Positions 31,538-43,035 of a DNA stretch of 64,000 bases are shown here, piece after piece. A model generated the notes under the pieces. The model worked only from the letters and a program-made list of their open reading frames with translations, was not told the DNA's origin and ran no database searches. A program made the translations under genes and the position numbers. Numbering within the stretch: position 1 is the stretch's first letter; every line of letters starts with the position of its first letter. The DNA lies in the NCBI GenBank assembly GCA_036365145.1, contig JAEOAD010000015.1, positions 6,689,501-6,753,500 of the forward strand, in the 5' to 3' direction. The stretch comes from Orientallactaga sibirica (Eukaryota; Chordata; Mammalia; Rodentia; Dipodidae).

Positions 31538-31702
31538 GGGTTTTTTTGGTTTTGTTTTTGTTTTTCGAGGTAGGGTCTCAGTCTAGCTCAGGCTGACCTG
31601 GAATTCACTATATAGTCTCAGGGTGGCCTTGAACTCACGGCAATCCACCTGCTTCTGCCTCCCAAGTGCTGGGATTAAAGACGTGCGCCACCACGCCCAG
31701 CT
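31538..31702 (-). repeat. B1-type SINE
   Basis: tttttcgaggtagggtctca to gccaccacgcccagc; a T-run follows. Confidence 0.9.
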
Positions 31703-31796
31703 TTTTTTTTTTTTTTTTTTTTTTTTTTGGTATATTGTTTTAGTTATAGTTTGCCTAGAACCAAGCTTGTGTTTCTCTCCTGCATCTGTCCACTAA

Positions 31797-32020
31797 TTTT
31801 TTTTAATTTTTAAAATTGTATTTATTTGCAAGCAGAGAGAGAGGGATAGAGAGAAGAGAGCTACAGAGAACGGGCATGCCAGGGCTTCCAGCCCCTGCAG
31901 ACAAACTCCAGATGCATGCAACACTTTGTGTATTTGGCTTTGTGTGGATACTAGGGAATCACACTCGGGTTGTTAGCTTTTGTAGGCAAGCATCTAATTG
32001 CTAAGCCATCTCTCCAGACC
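31797..32020 (-). repeat. Dip-like SINE
   Basis: ccagcccctgcagacaaact; ends ccatctctccagacc. Confidence 0.84.
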
Positions 32021-32021
32021 T

Positions 32022-32119
32022 TGTTTTGGTTAAGACAGGATCTTCTTATGTAGCTAAGGCTGGCCTAGAACTAGTGATCTGAGTGCTGGGATTATGGGCA
32101 TATGTCACTACACTTGGCC
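32022..32119 (-). repeat. Old B1-type SINE
   Basis: ctaaggctggcctagaacta and gagtgctgggattatgggca; lacks the usual dipodid-style middle. Confidence 0.65.
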
Positions 32120-32231
32120 TTTTCTATAGTTTACACACAATCTTACATGCTTTAGCTTAGAGAGTTTTTGTGATTTGTCTGTTTCTGTTATATTTTAAAA
32201 GATCTTTCTTATTCAGGATGTTTTATGTTCT

Positions 32232-32358
32232 TTCTTTGTTTTTGAGGTAGGGTCTCACTCCAGTTCAGGCTGGCCTTGAACTCAGAGCAATCTTATCTTA
32301 GCCTCCCGAATGCTGGGACTACAAGCATGCACCCCCATGCCTGCACCCCCATGCCTGG
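32232..32358 (-). repeat. B1-type SINE, diverged
   Basis: A 14-bp end repeat (gcacccccatgcct) is duplicated. Confidence 0.75.
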
Positions 32359-32611
32359 AGTGTGTGTACTCTTTAGCATAGTTTTGACCAATTTCACCTT
32401 ATAGAGAAAATTAAGATAGTTTGAATTGGTAGCACCTCCTGGGGTTGGGCATGTAGTGATGATCCAAAGTTCTTTTTAAATTTTCATTGAAAATCATATA
32501 ATTTTGATTTTTTGAAATTAAAATAAAACCACCTTTTTGAGGTAATGATTTATTTAATAGTACTTTGAGTTTCTAAAAGTTTAGTTTTCAGAGAATTATT
32601 AACTGGATTGA

Positions 32612-32613
32612 AT

Positions 32614-32647
<34 letters not shown>

Positions 32648-32791
32648 GTTTTTCGAGATAGGGTCTCCCTCTAGCTCAGGCTGACCTGGAATTCACTATG
32701 TAGTCTCAGGGTGGCCTTGAACTCATGGCGATCCTCCTACCTCTGCCTCCTGGAGTGCTGGGATTAAAGGCGTGCGCCACCACGCCCAGCT
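32612..32791 (-). repeat. B1-type SINE with T34 tail
   Basis: Near-consensus body, caccacgcccagc; young. Confidence 0.92.
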
Positions 32792-32799
32792 AGTTTTTT

Positions 32800-33176
32800 T
32801 TTTTTAATTCTTTTTTATCAAGAATTTTAATTCATGAATATACTGTAATTTGATTATAATTCCCTTCATTGCCTTCTTTTGTTTCCCTCCCCATCTCCAT
32901 TCCACTGAACTCTCTTCCCTTCCTAAGTAGTCCTTCTATTTTGACATCTCCTTTTTTTGCCCTCTGCCATCATATCTGTCAAAATGCAGATGATCTCAAT
33001 ATTGTGCAAGTCTTACAGAAACAGCGACATCCACTGTGAGGTCATGAATGTACTGATAATCTCATGTCTGGAGAATAGTGTCCCAAAGTACTCCTTCCCA
33101 CGCTCTGCCTCGTAATATTCTTTCTGCCTGCCCATCTTCTTGTGATGCTATACTGTTTCCTGATCTCTGGAAGTTT
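32800..33176 (-). mobile_element. L1 3' UTR fragment
   Basis: Starts with tattaatt/aatt-rich tail then a C/T-rich 3' UTR with tgtgaggtcatgaatgtact, resembling 51470-51490 and 4850-4860 where other L1 3' UTRs lie. Confidence 0.6.
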
Positions 33177-33177
33177 T

Positions 33178-33399
33178 TTAAACTGATTTTTAATTTATCT
33201 TACTTATTTGAGAGAGAAAGGGGCAGATAGAGAGAGAGAGAGAAAGAGAATGGGCACACCAGAGCCCTCAGCAGTTCCAGATAAACTCCAGACACACACA
33301 CCACCTTGTTCATCTGGCCCATGTGGGTCCTGGGTAGTTGAACCTTGGTCGTTTGGCTTTGCAGGCAAGTGCCTTAACTGCTAAGCCATCCCTCCAGCC
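33178..33399 (-). repeat. Dip-like SINE
   Basis: gggcacaccagagccctcag; ends catccctccagccc. Confidence 0.86.
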
Positions 33400-33423
33400 C
33401 TGGGAGTTTTTATTTTCATTCAT

Positions 33424-33556
33424 TATATATATATTATTTATTTGAGAGAGAGAGAAGGAGGCAAATAGAGAGAGAATGGGCCCATCAGGGTCTCTGGCCA
33501 CTGCAAACAAACTCCAGAGGCATACATCCCTTTGTGCATCTGGCTTATGTGGGTAC
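33424..33556 (-). repeat. Dip-like SINE, promoter end missing
   Basis: Stops at ctggcttatgtgggtac, 120 bp before the exon acceptor region. Confidence 0.8.
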
Positions 33557-33677
33557 ACTTTTCTTACTAGAAATGCTTTTTACAGTTTGAATGCTTGTAT
33601 CTTCTTTTTTTAAGGTATCCTGGTGTCAATGTTATTCCATTTGTATTACAATAAATTTATACCATCTTTTTTAACAG

Positions 33678-33800
33678 ATAGAATAATTAGGCACAGAGCT
33701 TGTACTCTGAAAGACACTGCACATGCTATTATTGCAGCTGAATTGGATCCAGAATTCAATAAACTCTGTGAAGAAATTAAAGAAGCAAGAATAAAAAGAG
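33678..33800 (+). CDS. ATAD2B: ATAD2B internal coding exon (end of bromodomain)
   Basis: ATAD2B is a nuclear AAA+ ATPase with a bromodomain that binds acetylated histone tails. This exon follows a pyrimidine-rich tract ending ttaacag and ends at gtaagt. Its first two bases complete a split Asp codon, 40 full codons follow, and the last base opens a Gly codon completed at 36697. The peptide contains RHRACTLKDTAHAIIAAEL, the last bromodomain helix as I know it from ATAD2/ATAD2B. ATLKDT-type residues and the downstream exons favour ATAD2B over ATAD2, whose equivalent region reads differently. The preceding exon (rest of the bromodomain and the AAA modules) is not in the window, so the upstream intron exceeds 33.6 kb. 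The frame is intact. Confidence 0.96.
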
Positions 33801-33935
33801 GTAAGTTATAAAAATAAATCGGCTACTGAAGCCTTGTCTACTTACTTTACACCAAGAATCATTGAAAATTTCTTTCAGGTGATGATGTTAGGACATTGTG
33901 TTTTAAGGCAGGCTTTACTTAACTTTTCCTTTTGC

Positions 33936-34043
33936 ATACTTGTGTCACCTTGTGCGTCTGGCTTACATGGGACCTAGAGTAGAACATGAGTCCTTAGGCT
34001 TTGCAGGCAAGCGTCTTAACCACTAAGCCATCTCTCCAGCCCT
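33936..34043 (-). repeat. Dip-like SINE, promoter half only
   Basis: ttgtgtcaccttgtgcgtct to ccatctctccagccc. Confidence 0.82.
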
Positions 34044-34127
34044 ATTTTATGTTTTTTTTTCCGACATGTACTATGTAATGTTTCCATTCATGTGTATACT
34101 GGTGATTATCCACCATGGCCAACTTTA

Positions 34128-34335
34128 AAAAAATATATTTTTATTTATTTATTTACTTGAGAGAGAGGAAGGGGGAGGGAGAGAGAGAGAGAAAGAGAGA
34201 GAGAGGTTGAGAATAGGTGCACAAATGAACTCCAGACGCATGTGCATCTGGCTTACGTGGGTCCTAGAGAAGTGAACCTGGATCCTTTGGCTTTGCAGGC
34301 AAGCACCTTAATCACTAAGCCATCTCTCCAGCCCT
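34128..34335 (-). repeat. Dip-like SINE
   Basis: Body shortened after aataggtgcac; promoter end intact. Confidence 0.85.
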
Positions 34336-34884
34336 TGGCCAACTTTTATCATTTCTTTATGTTGGCTAACCTCCCATAAAGTATACTCTATTCTGTTTGT
34401 AGCTTAGAACTGCTAATTATATTCTCCACCTGTGACATAGGACATACTCTTTCTATCCAATAACCTTGTACCCATTAATTTCTGATACTAATATGGGTCA
34501 TGTAAATTCTCAAGAATACTTAAAAACTTTCTGTGAAAGTTTTAGTGCAATAGTGTATATTACAGCAATAAAAGTTTCATAGTGAAACTTCTTTTGCATG
34601 TGTACAGCTTTATTGATCTTCAATTCTTGTTCTTGAATGATTTATATATTACGTTCCCTATCTATTAGTGTTTATGTATAGTTTGATTAGAAACACACAA
34701 TTAACTACTATAGTTTCTTTAATTTGTAACTGTACCCTTGGAATGCCAGTAGGAGAGAGAAAAAATGCCACAGGCAGTAAAAACCATTGGAGGCTTTTGA
34801 GCAGTAAAGTGAACCAGTCAGATTGCTGTAGCAGCAAGAAATAGATGTTCTCAGTGTTTCATGTAAGAAAATGAGAAATTGTTT

Positions 34885-35215
34885 TAAAAGCTGTTAGAGC
34901 CCATTTGGAAAACAATTTGGTAGTTTTGAAAAAATCAAATGTAAATTTACTCTGTGACCCAGTGATTCTAACCTTAGAATCTACTCAAGAGAAATGAAAA
35001 TATAAACCCACATCAGAACTGATATATGAATGTTCATAGGAACATTATTCATAATAACCAAAGTTGGGAACAGCACTCATCAGTGGGTGAAGTCAAACAT
35101 CATATAGCCACAGGCATGTTACTCAGCAAAGTACTGATTCTATATAATACAGAACTTCAGAAACATTATGCTAAATGAAATAAGATAGTCACAAAAGACC
35201 ATGTGTTATATGTAG
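34885..35215 (+). mobile_element. Old L1 3' end (sense)
   Basis: Sense ORF2-end signature: acccagtgattctaacctta, gttcataggaacattattca, aatgaaataagatagtcaca. Continues at 35605-35790 after a microsatellite and B1 insertion. Confidence 0.75.
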
Positions 35216-35275
35216 TCCTCCTCCCCTCTCCTCTCCCTCGTCCTCCTCTCTACTCCTCTTTCTTCCCCCCTGTCT

Positions 35276-35447
35276 TTTTTCTTTTCTTTTCTTTTCTTTT
35301 CTTTTCTTTTCTTTTCTTTTCTTTTCTTTTCTTTTCTTTTCTTTTCTTTTCTTTTCTTTTCTTTTCCTTTCCTTTCCTTTTCCTTTTCCTTTTCCTTTTC
35401 CTTTTCCTTTTCCTTTTCCTTTCTTTCCCTCCCTTCCTCCCCCTTTT
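35276..35447. repeat. (TTTTC)n polypyrimidine tract
   Basis: About 170 bp, interrupted by TTTCC and TTTTCC variants. ORFs here are low-complexity artefacts. Confidence 0.95.
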
Positions 35448-35451
35448 CTTT

Positions 35452-35600
35452 CTTTTTTTTTTCAAGGTAGCACCTCGCTCTAGCCCAGGCTGACCTTAAA
35501 TTAACTGTGTAGTCTCAGGCAGGCCTCAAAACTCATGGTAATCCTTCTATCTCTGCCTCCTGAATGCAGTTAAAGGCATGTACCACCATGACTGGCATAT
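35452..35600 (-). repeat. B1-type SINE
   Basis: tagcacctcgctctagccca to caccatgactggc. Confidence 0.82.
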
Positions 35601-35604
35601 GTGG

Positions 35605-35790
35605 TCCTTTTCTGTAAAATGCCATGTTTGTGGAGATAAAAAAACAACGAAGTAGTTGCTTGGGACAATCTTCTAAAATTGGATTGCAATGGTTATTGCA
35701 CCAATATACACTTACTAAAATTTGATTTAATTATATGCTTAAAATAGGTGATATGTTAGATAAATTGTATATTAATAAAATGTCTTGGGG
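35605..35790 (+). mobile_element. Old L1 3' UTR continuation
   Basis: Typical ancient L1 tail with tgcaccaatatacacttact and attaataaaatgtc. Same element as 34885-35215. Confidence 0.55.
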
Positions 35791-36696
35791 GGAAGCTGTT
35801 GGAAAAGTCTATGGTTTTAATTAATGAAGTAAGAACAGAGCTAAATAAAACTAACATAGGAGTGGTATGGATGCATGGGTAGAGTGTACTATGAGGAAAA
35901 GAAATATTTCTGGTTGGATGACTGAGTAAATGCTAGTAACACCAATCCAGAGAAGGAATATATAAAGATGAATAGTTTATCTTTTATTTGGCTTATTTTT
36001 AGAATATCCAGTTGGAGATATTAGTTAGGCAGTTGGAAATAGGGGTAGTAGGCAAGTGATCTTTGAACTGAAGATACAGATGTGAGAATTATTATACAAT
36101 ATTAGTAGAAATTGAATCCATAAATGATGCTTAGGGAGGGAAGGTATAGATTAGAATAAGAAGAAAATAGATTTTATAGAGAGAGCCTTGAGAAACACCA
36201 GCACTTAGGATCAGCATGGAAAAAGATTCTAAATGAAGAAAATTGAGATGGAATGGTTACTCTTAGAAGGATACTGCTGGGAAATGTAAGGTGACAGGCA
36301 ACAAATAGTAGGTTGAACAGTCCATGGAAATGGAGTTTAGTGGCCAGTAAACACTTACTGTACATTTTAAGATGGCAGAGTTCCTGAATTTTAGATAATA
36401 AATAATCTTATTGTCCCACAATCATAATGTGAAATGTATCTCTGTGAATTAAAGTGAGTATAAATGGGGCTTTGGGGATTAAGTGAAAGTATGGCCTAGT
36501 AGCTTTTTCATTTTTATGATTTTATATCTAGTTTTTTTTTCTATCTTAAAACAAAAGACACTAAATTCTTCAGAATTACAAACTAAGTATAATTAATGAC
36601 TTTAAAGCTCAATTTATATTTTCAAACTTTTTAAAGCCCTGTTGGCTTATGTAGCTGGGAATATTTAAATAGGTATTGCTTATCTGCTGCTTGCAG

Positions 36697-36834
36697 GCTT
36701 ATCAGTAACAGCAGAACAAATAGCTCCTCATGGTACTGGAGCTCGGAAGACTGAAACTAGAGTTGAAGAAGCATTTCGACACAAACAAAGAAATCCTATG
36801 GATGTCTGGCACAACTCTGCAAATAAGTGTGCAT
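36697..36834 (+). CDS. ATAD2B: ATAD2B internal coding exon
   Basis: The acceptor is tgcttgcag and the donor is gtgagt. Two leading bases complete Gly, 45 codons follow, and one trailing base opens the Phe codon finished at 42355. The peptide includes GARKTETRVEEAFRHKQRNP and MDVWHNSANKCA, the conserved linker just after the bromodomain in ATAD2B. It has no stops. The 138-bp length agrees with the phase on both sides. The exon sits in a 900-bp intronic stretch without recognised SINEs on its 5' side, unlike most of the window. Confidence 0.96.
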
Positions 36835-37031
36835 GTGAGTATCTGAGATCATGTTATCCAGTAATGACAACAACTGAGAATCATGCCCTTTTGCTTAGGT
36901 TGGGTACACAAACCAAAGTGATTCTGTTTATCCAGCTTGGTCTTTCCAGAGGTGAGGAGCTTGTTAAGTAAAGTCCTAAATGAGAATTAAGTATGTTTTT
37001 GTTATAATGGAAGCGCATTTTAAAACTCTTG

Positions 37032-37147
37032 CCCAGGCTGACCTGGAATTCACTATGTAGTCTTAGGGAGGCCTTGGACTCATTATGATCCTCCTACCTC
37101 TGCCTCCCAAGTGCTGGGATTAAAGGTGTACAACACTATGCCCAGCA
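37032..37147 (-). repeat. B1-type SINE, tail missing
   Basis: Starts at gcccaggctgacctggaatt; ends actatgcccagc. Confidence 0.85.
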
Positions 37148-37569
37148 TATACTTTGGTTTAAGTAGAGATGTGGAGGCAATAAACTTTTATCCCTCTATC
37201 TTCATTCCTACTGTTTGTTGTATATAATGCATGGTGTTCTTTTATAGTGAAAAAGTGGAACTCTTATCATATGAAAGTGGCTGATTTGGCAAATAAGAAG
37301 TTGAGTCCTCTGAGAGAATATTTTGTGCTAAGTTAGAGAAATTTAAGCATCTTTCTTTATATGCCTAATTTTGTATCATAACTATTAAGAGGGGAAATTC
37401 AGTATTCTAGGTTTTTATAAAAGCTTATTTATTTTGGTCTATCATATTTCTAAAAGACAAATGCTAAAAAACACCATGCTGTCCTATGTTTCAAATGAAG
37501 ATAACCAGACTTGGAAGATATATGTGGTTCTTCTTGTCTGAAAGTGATAATATTGCTGTTAAGCAGGTT

Positions 37570-37785
37570 TTAGGGTTGGAGAGATGGCTCAGCAGGTAAG
37601 GCCCTTGCCTGAAAAGCCTAACAACCTGGGTTTGATTTCTCAGTATCCACGTAAAGCCAGGTGCACAAAGTAGTGCATGCATTTAGAGTTTGTTTGAAGT
37701 GGCTAGAGGCCCTGGCATGCCCATTTTTCTGTTTCTCTTCTATTGCTCTCTGCTTGCAAATAAATAAGTAAAAACGGTTTTTAAA
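37570..37785 (+). repeat. Dip-like SINE
   Basis: agggttggagagatggctca to aaataaataagtaaaa. Confidence 0.88.
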
Positions 37786-37797
37786 AAGCAGGCAATT

Positions 37798-37990
37798 AGG
37801 GATGGAGAGATGGCTTAGCAGCTAAGGTACTTGCCTGCAAAGCCTAAGGACACAGGTTCAATTCCCTAGGAACCACGTAAGTCAGACGCACAAGATGGTG
37901 CATGTGTCTGGAATTCTTTGGCAGCACTGAAGACCTGGTGCACCCATTCTCTCTCTCTCTCAAATAAATAAATAAAATAATTATTTTAAA
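37798..37990 (+). repeat. Dip-like SINE
   Basis: gatggagagatggcttagca; tail aaataaataaataaaa. Confidence 0.88.
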
Positions 37991-37991
37991 A

Positions 37992-38172
37992 AAATATACT
38001 ACCTACACAAGACCCTCATAATAGGAGGAAAAAATATGATATCAAAATAAAAGACTAATTGAGAGGGGGAAGGAATATGATTGAGAGTGGATTTGTGAAG
38101 GGGAAAGTGGGGGAGTGGAGGGAATTATCATGATTTATTGTCTATAATTGTGAAGGTTGTAAAAAAAAGTTT
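37992..38172 (+). mobile_element. L1 3' end, 5'-truncated
   Basis: Sense copy of the local L1 3' UTR: tcataataggaggaaaaaat to ggaattatcatgatttattg, ending in A-rich sequence. Confidence 0.7.
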
Positions 38173-38189
38173 AAAAAAACTCACAAAAC

Positions 38190-38408
38190 AGAGGCTGGAG
38201 GGATGGCTTATTGGTTAAAGCACTTTCCTGCAAAGCCAAAGGACCCAGGTTCAATTCCTCAGTACCCACATAAGCCAGATGCACAAGGGGGCACATGCAG
38301 CTGGAGTTTGTTTGCAGTGGCTATAGGCCCTGGCATGCCCATTCTCTCTCTTATCTCCTCTCTCTCTGCTTGGAAATAAATTAATTGAAAAAAAAAAAAA
38401 AAAAAAAG
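38190..38408 (+). repeat. Dip-like SINE
   Basis: gaggctggagggatggctta; ends in a long A-run. Confidence 0.88.
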
Positions 38409-38426
38409 AAAAAACCTTACAAAACA

Positions 38427-38578
38427 AGCCAGGCATGGTGGTGTATGCCTTTAATCCCATGACTCAGAAGGTTGAGGTAGGAGAATCGCTGTGAATTTGA
38501 GGCCAACCTGAGACTACGTAGTGAATTCCCGGTCGGCCTGGGCTAGAGTGAGAACCTATCTCAAAACAGCAACAAACA
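38427..38578 (+). repeat. B1-type SINE
   Basis: aagccaggcatggtggtgta to gagaacctatctcaaaac. Confidence 0.9.
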
Positions 38579-38666
38579 TATCATAAAACAAAGCAAAAAT
38601 TTACTTATTTGTTATAGAAAATTTGCAAACTTCAAAGAAGCATAAAACTTAAAAGTCACTTAGGAT

Positions 38667-38872
38667 GCTGGAGAGATGGCCCAGCAGTTAAAGGTGCTTA
38701 CTTGCAAAGACTGGATTCAATTCCTGAGTACCAATGTAAAGTCAGATACACAGATATACAAAGTGACATATGTGTCTTGCAGTGGCAGGAAGCCTTGGCA
38801 TGTCCATTCTGCCTCTTTCTCTCTGTGTATCTCTCTGTCAAGTAAATAAATAAAATAAAGTCACTCTGATAG
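38667..38872 (+). repeat. Dip-like SINE
   Basis: gctggagagatggcccagca; tail aagtaaataaataaaata. Confidence 0.86.
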
Positions 38873-39232
38873 AAATTAAAAAAAAATCACAAAACACCAC
38901 CAGGCCTTAGTATGCTTCTTCATAAGTGACATTGAATTTGAATGAATGAGTCAGTCATACCCACTTTTTAAAAACTTGTCTTTTCAGATAAGAGGCATTC
39001 ATGTGGATATGTTTGAGAAAGGACTTAATGATGCATTTAGTTCCTCTTAAACCACTTAAAGCTATTTAGCCTAGATATATTATTGCAGGTCATGACCTGG
39101 ATCGTGTAACATTGTTCTCTAACTTAAACTTTGCAGTATTTTTCATCCTCTTCACCTGATGCTGATGTCAACTAATGCAATACATGGAATATTAACTTTA
39201 AGAAGTTTAAGTTCCTTTAAATGTTAAAAATA

Positions 39233-39453
39233 CTCTTTTAAAAATATTTTATTTATTGATTTGCACACACAGAGAGAGAGCGCAAGAGAGAGTGAGTGAG
39301 TGTATGGGCACACCAGGGTCTCTAGCCACTGCAAACGAACTCCAGATACATGTACCACTTTGTGCATCTGGCTTACGTAGGTACTGGGAATAGAACCCAG
39401 GTCATTAGCCTTTGCAGGCAGTCACCTTAACTGTTGAGTCATCTCTCCAGCCC
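39233..39453 (-). repeat. Dip-like SINE
   Basis: gtgagtgagtgtatgggcac; ends catctctccagcccc. Confidence 0.88.
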
Positions 39454-39812
39454 CTCTGCCCCACTTACTCTATTTTTAATCTCTACATGAGAGTTTTATT
39501 TTCTCTTACCAGTAGATGGCATATGTGACACACTATTTGTCTGTTTTAGGTTAACATACTCAAATGTAAATGTCTCTAAGGGACAGTTTTTCTGAGGTCT
39601 TGGTTTGTAGACAAGCTTAGTGATGGAATAAAGATGGACTCTAAAGATTCTATACCTAAATGGGGTTTTCACATAGAGCACCTTGTATAAAGGAAGTGGT
39701 ATATCAAGGATTAGGTCCATAGATGCATGTACTACTACATGCCATGTATTGTGAAGATATGGCAGACTCAAAAGCCCTATACTTGTGGAGCTTATATGAT
39801 CAGCTTTACTTT

Positions 39813-39832
39813 TTTAAAAAAATATTTTATAT

Positions 39833-39871
<39 letters not shown>

Positions 39872-40074
39872 TTTGACAGAGAGAGAGAGAGAGACGGAGG
39901 GAGGGAGAATGAAAATGAGAATGAATGGGTACGCCAGGGCCTCCAGCCACTGGAAATGAACTCCAAATGTGTGCATCACCTTCTGCATTTGGCTAATGTG
40001 GGCCCTGGGGAATCAAACCTAGGTCCTTTGGCTTTGCAGGCAAATGCCTTAACTGCTAAGCCATCCCTCCAACC
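39813..40074 (-). repeat. Dip-like SINE with (TTTA)n tail
   Basis: TTTA run 39830-39873; target-like gatcagctttact/gatcagctttt at 39797 and 40077. Confidence 0.9.
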
Positions 40075-40710
40075 CCGATCAGCTTTTCTTATTTGGCCAA
40101 AATTCTGTTAATTATTATAAATAATACTGGGAGGAAGAACTACCTCTGCTTCCAAGGAATAAGAACATGGTTCTTTGTTATTGGCCAGGATAAAAGAATT
40201 AGAACAGCATTCCTGAAAATAACTTCAAGGTTGTCCTTGGCCTCCACCTGCCATGTGAACATATGGGCATGCATACTCGCTCACACACCAAGCGAACTTG
40301 CTTCATTCAGTAGGGCTTATGGCCTTTGTGTAGTGTGCCACATATAAAGAAATTGAATTGGCTCTATGTTGAGCAGACTTCAGGCTCTTCTAGGGTTCCA
40401 TGGCTTCGAAAGATGGAGAAAGAACTCTTACATTTTTAGTAATATGGACAGAATAAGAATATTGTTGGGGGTCACGTCACATAATAAAATCCATCTTTTG
40501 GAGCTAGAGCAAGATGAGTGTCTTGTCTCATATTGAATGTGGACTATATTAGTTTTGCATATTGGATGGTTATAGATGCCCATCCTATGTGCTTGTGTAT
40601 TATCTCTTAATAGTAAAAAAAATAAAGCTTAATTAGTTTTAACTATAAAATATAAAAATATAAATGAGAAGAAAAACATGAAAAGATCTAATTATATTGA
40701 GGTGGCTTTT

Positions 40711-40885
40711 TTTTAATTTATTTATTTATTTATTTATTTATTTATTTTGGTTTTTCGAGGTAGGGTCTCACTCTAGCTCAGGCTGACCTGGAATTCACTC
40801 TATAGTCTCAGGGTGGCCTCGAACTCACAGCGATCCTCCTACCTCTGCCTCCCAAGTACTGGGATTAAAGTACTTATTGCCCGAC
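40711..40885 (-). repeat. B1-type SINE
   Basis: (TTTA)n tail, tttttcgaggtagggtctca; 5' end partly lost at gggattaaagtac. Confidence 0.88.
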
Positions 40886-40887
40886 TT

Positions 40888-41037
40888 ATTTTTTTATTTT
40901 TTGAGGTAGGGTCTCACTGTAGCCCAAGCTGACCTGGAGCTTACTCTGTACTCCCAGGCTGGCCTAGAACTCACAGACATTCTTCTATCTCTGCATCCTA
41001 AGTGTTGGGATTAAGGGTGTGTGTCATCATGCCTGGC
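40888..41037 (-). repeat. B1-type SINE
   Basis: ctcactgtagcccaagctga to catcatgcctggcc. Confidence 0.86.
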
Positions 41038-41440
41038 CCTATATTGAGTTGTGAAGAAAAAGTAAACTTTGAGCCAAATGATTGAATAATTTGAATTTTC
41101 TGAGATGATTCCATAAAGTTGTAGGTGATAAATTGCTAGAAGAAATAATAATGACTAAATGCATCCATTCCCTATGGATACATTGGTGTCTTTACACAGA
41201 CTGAGAATTGTTTAAAGACTTAAAGGAGTTAAAGCATGAGTAAAACCACTATATACTATTGATGAATGTAAGTTCATATTAAACAGTTGCAAGTGTCCCA
41301 GTGGGGTAAACTTGTTTTATCAACTAACTCTGATACATAAAAAACAGATTAAAAATTTCTGGGTCCATCTTACCACCTGGAAGCCCCAGCTGTTGACTCA
41401 AAGAACTCATGATAGTTCCTGTCATCTAAGAGTATACAAC

Positions 41441-41605
41441 ATTTATTTATTTATTTACTTATTTTTGGCTTTCGAGGTAAGGTCTTGCTTTATCCCAGGC
41501 TGACCTGGAATTCACTATGTTTCAGGCTGGCAATGAACTCACAGTGATCCTCCTACCTCTGCCTCTGGAGTGCTGGGATTAAAGGTGTGCACCACCATGC
41601 CTGGC
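41441..41605 (-). repeat. B1-type SINE
   Basis: Target-like tatacaacattta / tatacaactttta at the two sides. Confidence 0.9.
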
Positions 41606-42354
41606 CAAAATATACAACTTTTATATGTTTCCTTTTTCACATAATCAACCAAATATTTATCTTTAATATTTTGCTAATGTTGTTGCCTTAATAGTAGAGG
41701 GCTTGGTTTTTCTGCATATTTCCAGGAAACTTTACAACAAATTGCTGCTGCTAGGTAAACCATTTGTGCTAGAGGAGGGTTGTGATTGCCTAACCAAATT
41801 GTCTATATGATCTTTGTAGTGCTTCTATTTACCATCATACATAATATAGACAATTCCTGATTTTAGAAGGAGAGGCAAGAAAAATTTTCTTGTGGGAATA
41901 CCTAGGAACTATTTCATTATGTACTTATTTCCTTCCATAGTGTAAGAGCTATATGTTGGGTGCTCTTACTGGGAAGGAATCACCTTTCTGGTGGAAATTC
42001 AGGGTTATGATCTTAAAGTTTCTGGGTAGCCTGGGAATATGGTCATTCCCTAAATGTAATATATGATTAGTCCCTTAGTGTTGAAAGTTAGGAATAGCTA
42101 TGAAGTAGAATTTAGGGTAGCAAAAAATGTTGAGTAAGCTCACAGGAAGTAAAGTTTTAAAATTTTTCATTCCACAAAGTTCATCTCTAATTTCATATCT
42201 ATTGTAAATTGTGAGAACCAGTCAGCATGGATATCAGAAGCTAACCATCTTTTCATGTTAAACCAGTATGGATTTACTTTCTTGTGGATCTTCTTTAGTA
42301 AACATGTAAAATAGACAGTTCTACATGCCTTTCCCCCCCTTTCTTATAAAACAG

Positions 42355-43035
42355 TTCGAGTTCGGAGAAAATCAAGGCGACGATCACAGTGGGGTAAAGG
42401 AATTATTAAGAAAAGGAAAGTCAATAATTTAAAAAAAGATGAAGAGGACACCAAATTTGCAGACTATGAGAACCATACAGAAGACAGAAAATTGTTGGAG
42501 AATGGAGAGTTTGAGGTAAGCACTGACTGCCATGAGGAAAATGAAGAGACTGGAGACTTATCAATGACCAATGACGAATCTTCATGTGACATCATGGACA
42601 TGGACCAGGGGCAAAGGCTGAACAGTGGAACAGGTACAAAAGAGAACTTTGCATCTACTGAAGAGGAAAGTTCAAATGAATCTTTGCTTGTCCACAGCAG
42701 CAGTTCCCTCAATCCAGAGCAGACATCTAGAAAAGAGCCTTTTCTTAAAGGCAACTGTGTAAATGGTGAGGTCTCCACCGACAGTTTTGAAGGAATTCCA
42801 ATTCTGGAGTGTCAGAATGGCAAGGTTGAAGTAGTTCCTCTTTCTGGTAGTGGAGAGAAAGTTAATTCTGAACAAAAAATTCTCCTAGAGGAACAGTCAA
42901 AAGAAAAATCAGAAACTTCAAATGAACATCGTGGAGGAGACCTTGAGAAACTAGCAGCACTGGAGTGTAGCACTGACGAGAAGCTAGAACCTGGGCCAGA
43001 TGTGGAAGCCAAAGATGGAGAACTGGATAAAGAAG
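42355..43035 (+). CDS. ATAD2B: ATAD2B large C-terminal exon, charged/acidic region
   Basis: A 681-bp exon between tataaaacag and gtagag, with 226 full codons plus split codons at each end. It opens with a basic cluster (VRRKSRRRSQWGKGIIKKRK) that looks like a nuclear localisation or nucleic-acid contact segment (inference). A long Glu/Ser-rich, low-complexity region follows with TKENFASTEEESSNESLL and KILLEEQSKEKSETS. No folded domain is visible. This is the ATAD2B-specific acidic stretch between the bromodomain and the C-terminal helical tail. Reading past the donor would add 12 residues and a stop (to 43073), so intron retention would truncate the protein there; nothing suggests it is used. 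Confidence 0.96.

Larger units (their letters stand above)
33801..36696 (+). other. ATAD2B: ATAD2B intron
   Basis: Contains two Dip-like SINEs, an old L1 3' end, a (TTTTC)n tract and a B1 copy. Bases 34336-34880 and 35790-36690 hold nothing I can identify. Confidence 0.9.
36835..42354 (+). other. ATAD2B: ATAD2B intron
   Basis: Holds a sense-oriented SINE/L1 cluster at 37570-38870, two antisense Dip-like SINEs, and B1 copies at 40711-41605. No identifiable element in 37150-37568, 38872-39230, 39455-39812, 40076-40710, 41040-41440 or 41606-42340. Confidence 0.9.

Noticed and set aside
35203..35493. Phe/Leu/Ser-rich and Lys/Arg/Glu-rich ORFs
   Set aside because: Low-complexity readings of the (TTTTC)n tract and a B1 element.
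39840..39873. Regular short repeats that might suggest a CRISPR array
   Set aside because: These are simple (TTTA)n microsatellites at SINE tails in vertebrate DNA; no spacers.
42464..42778. Antisense ORFs over the large ATAD2B exon
   Set aside because: Shadows of the sense coding frame, which matches a known protein and has correct splice phases.
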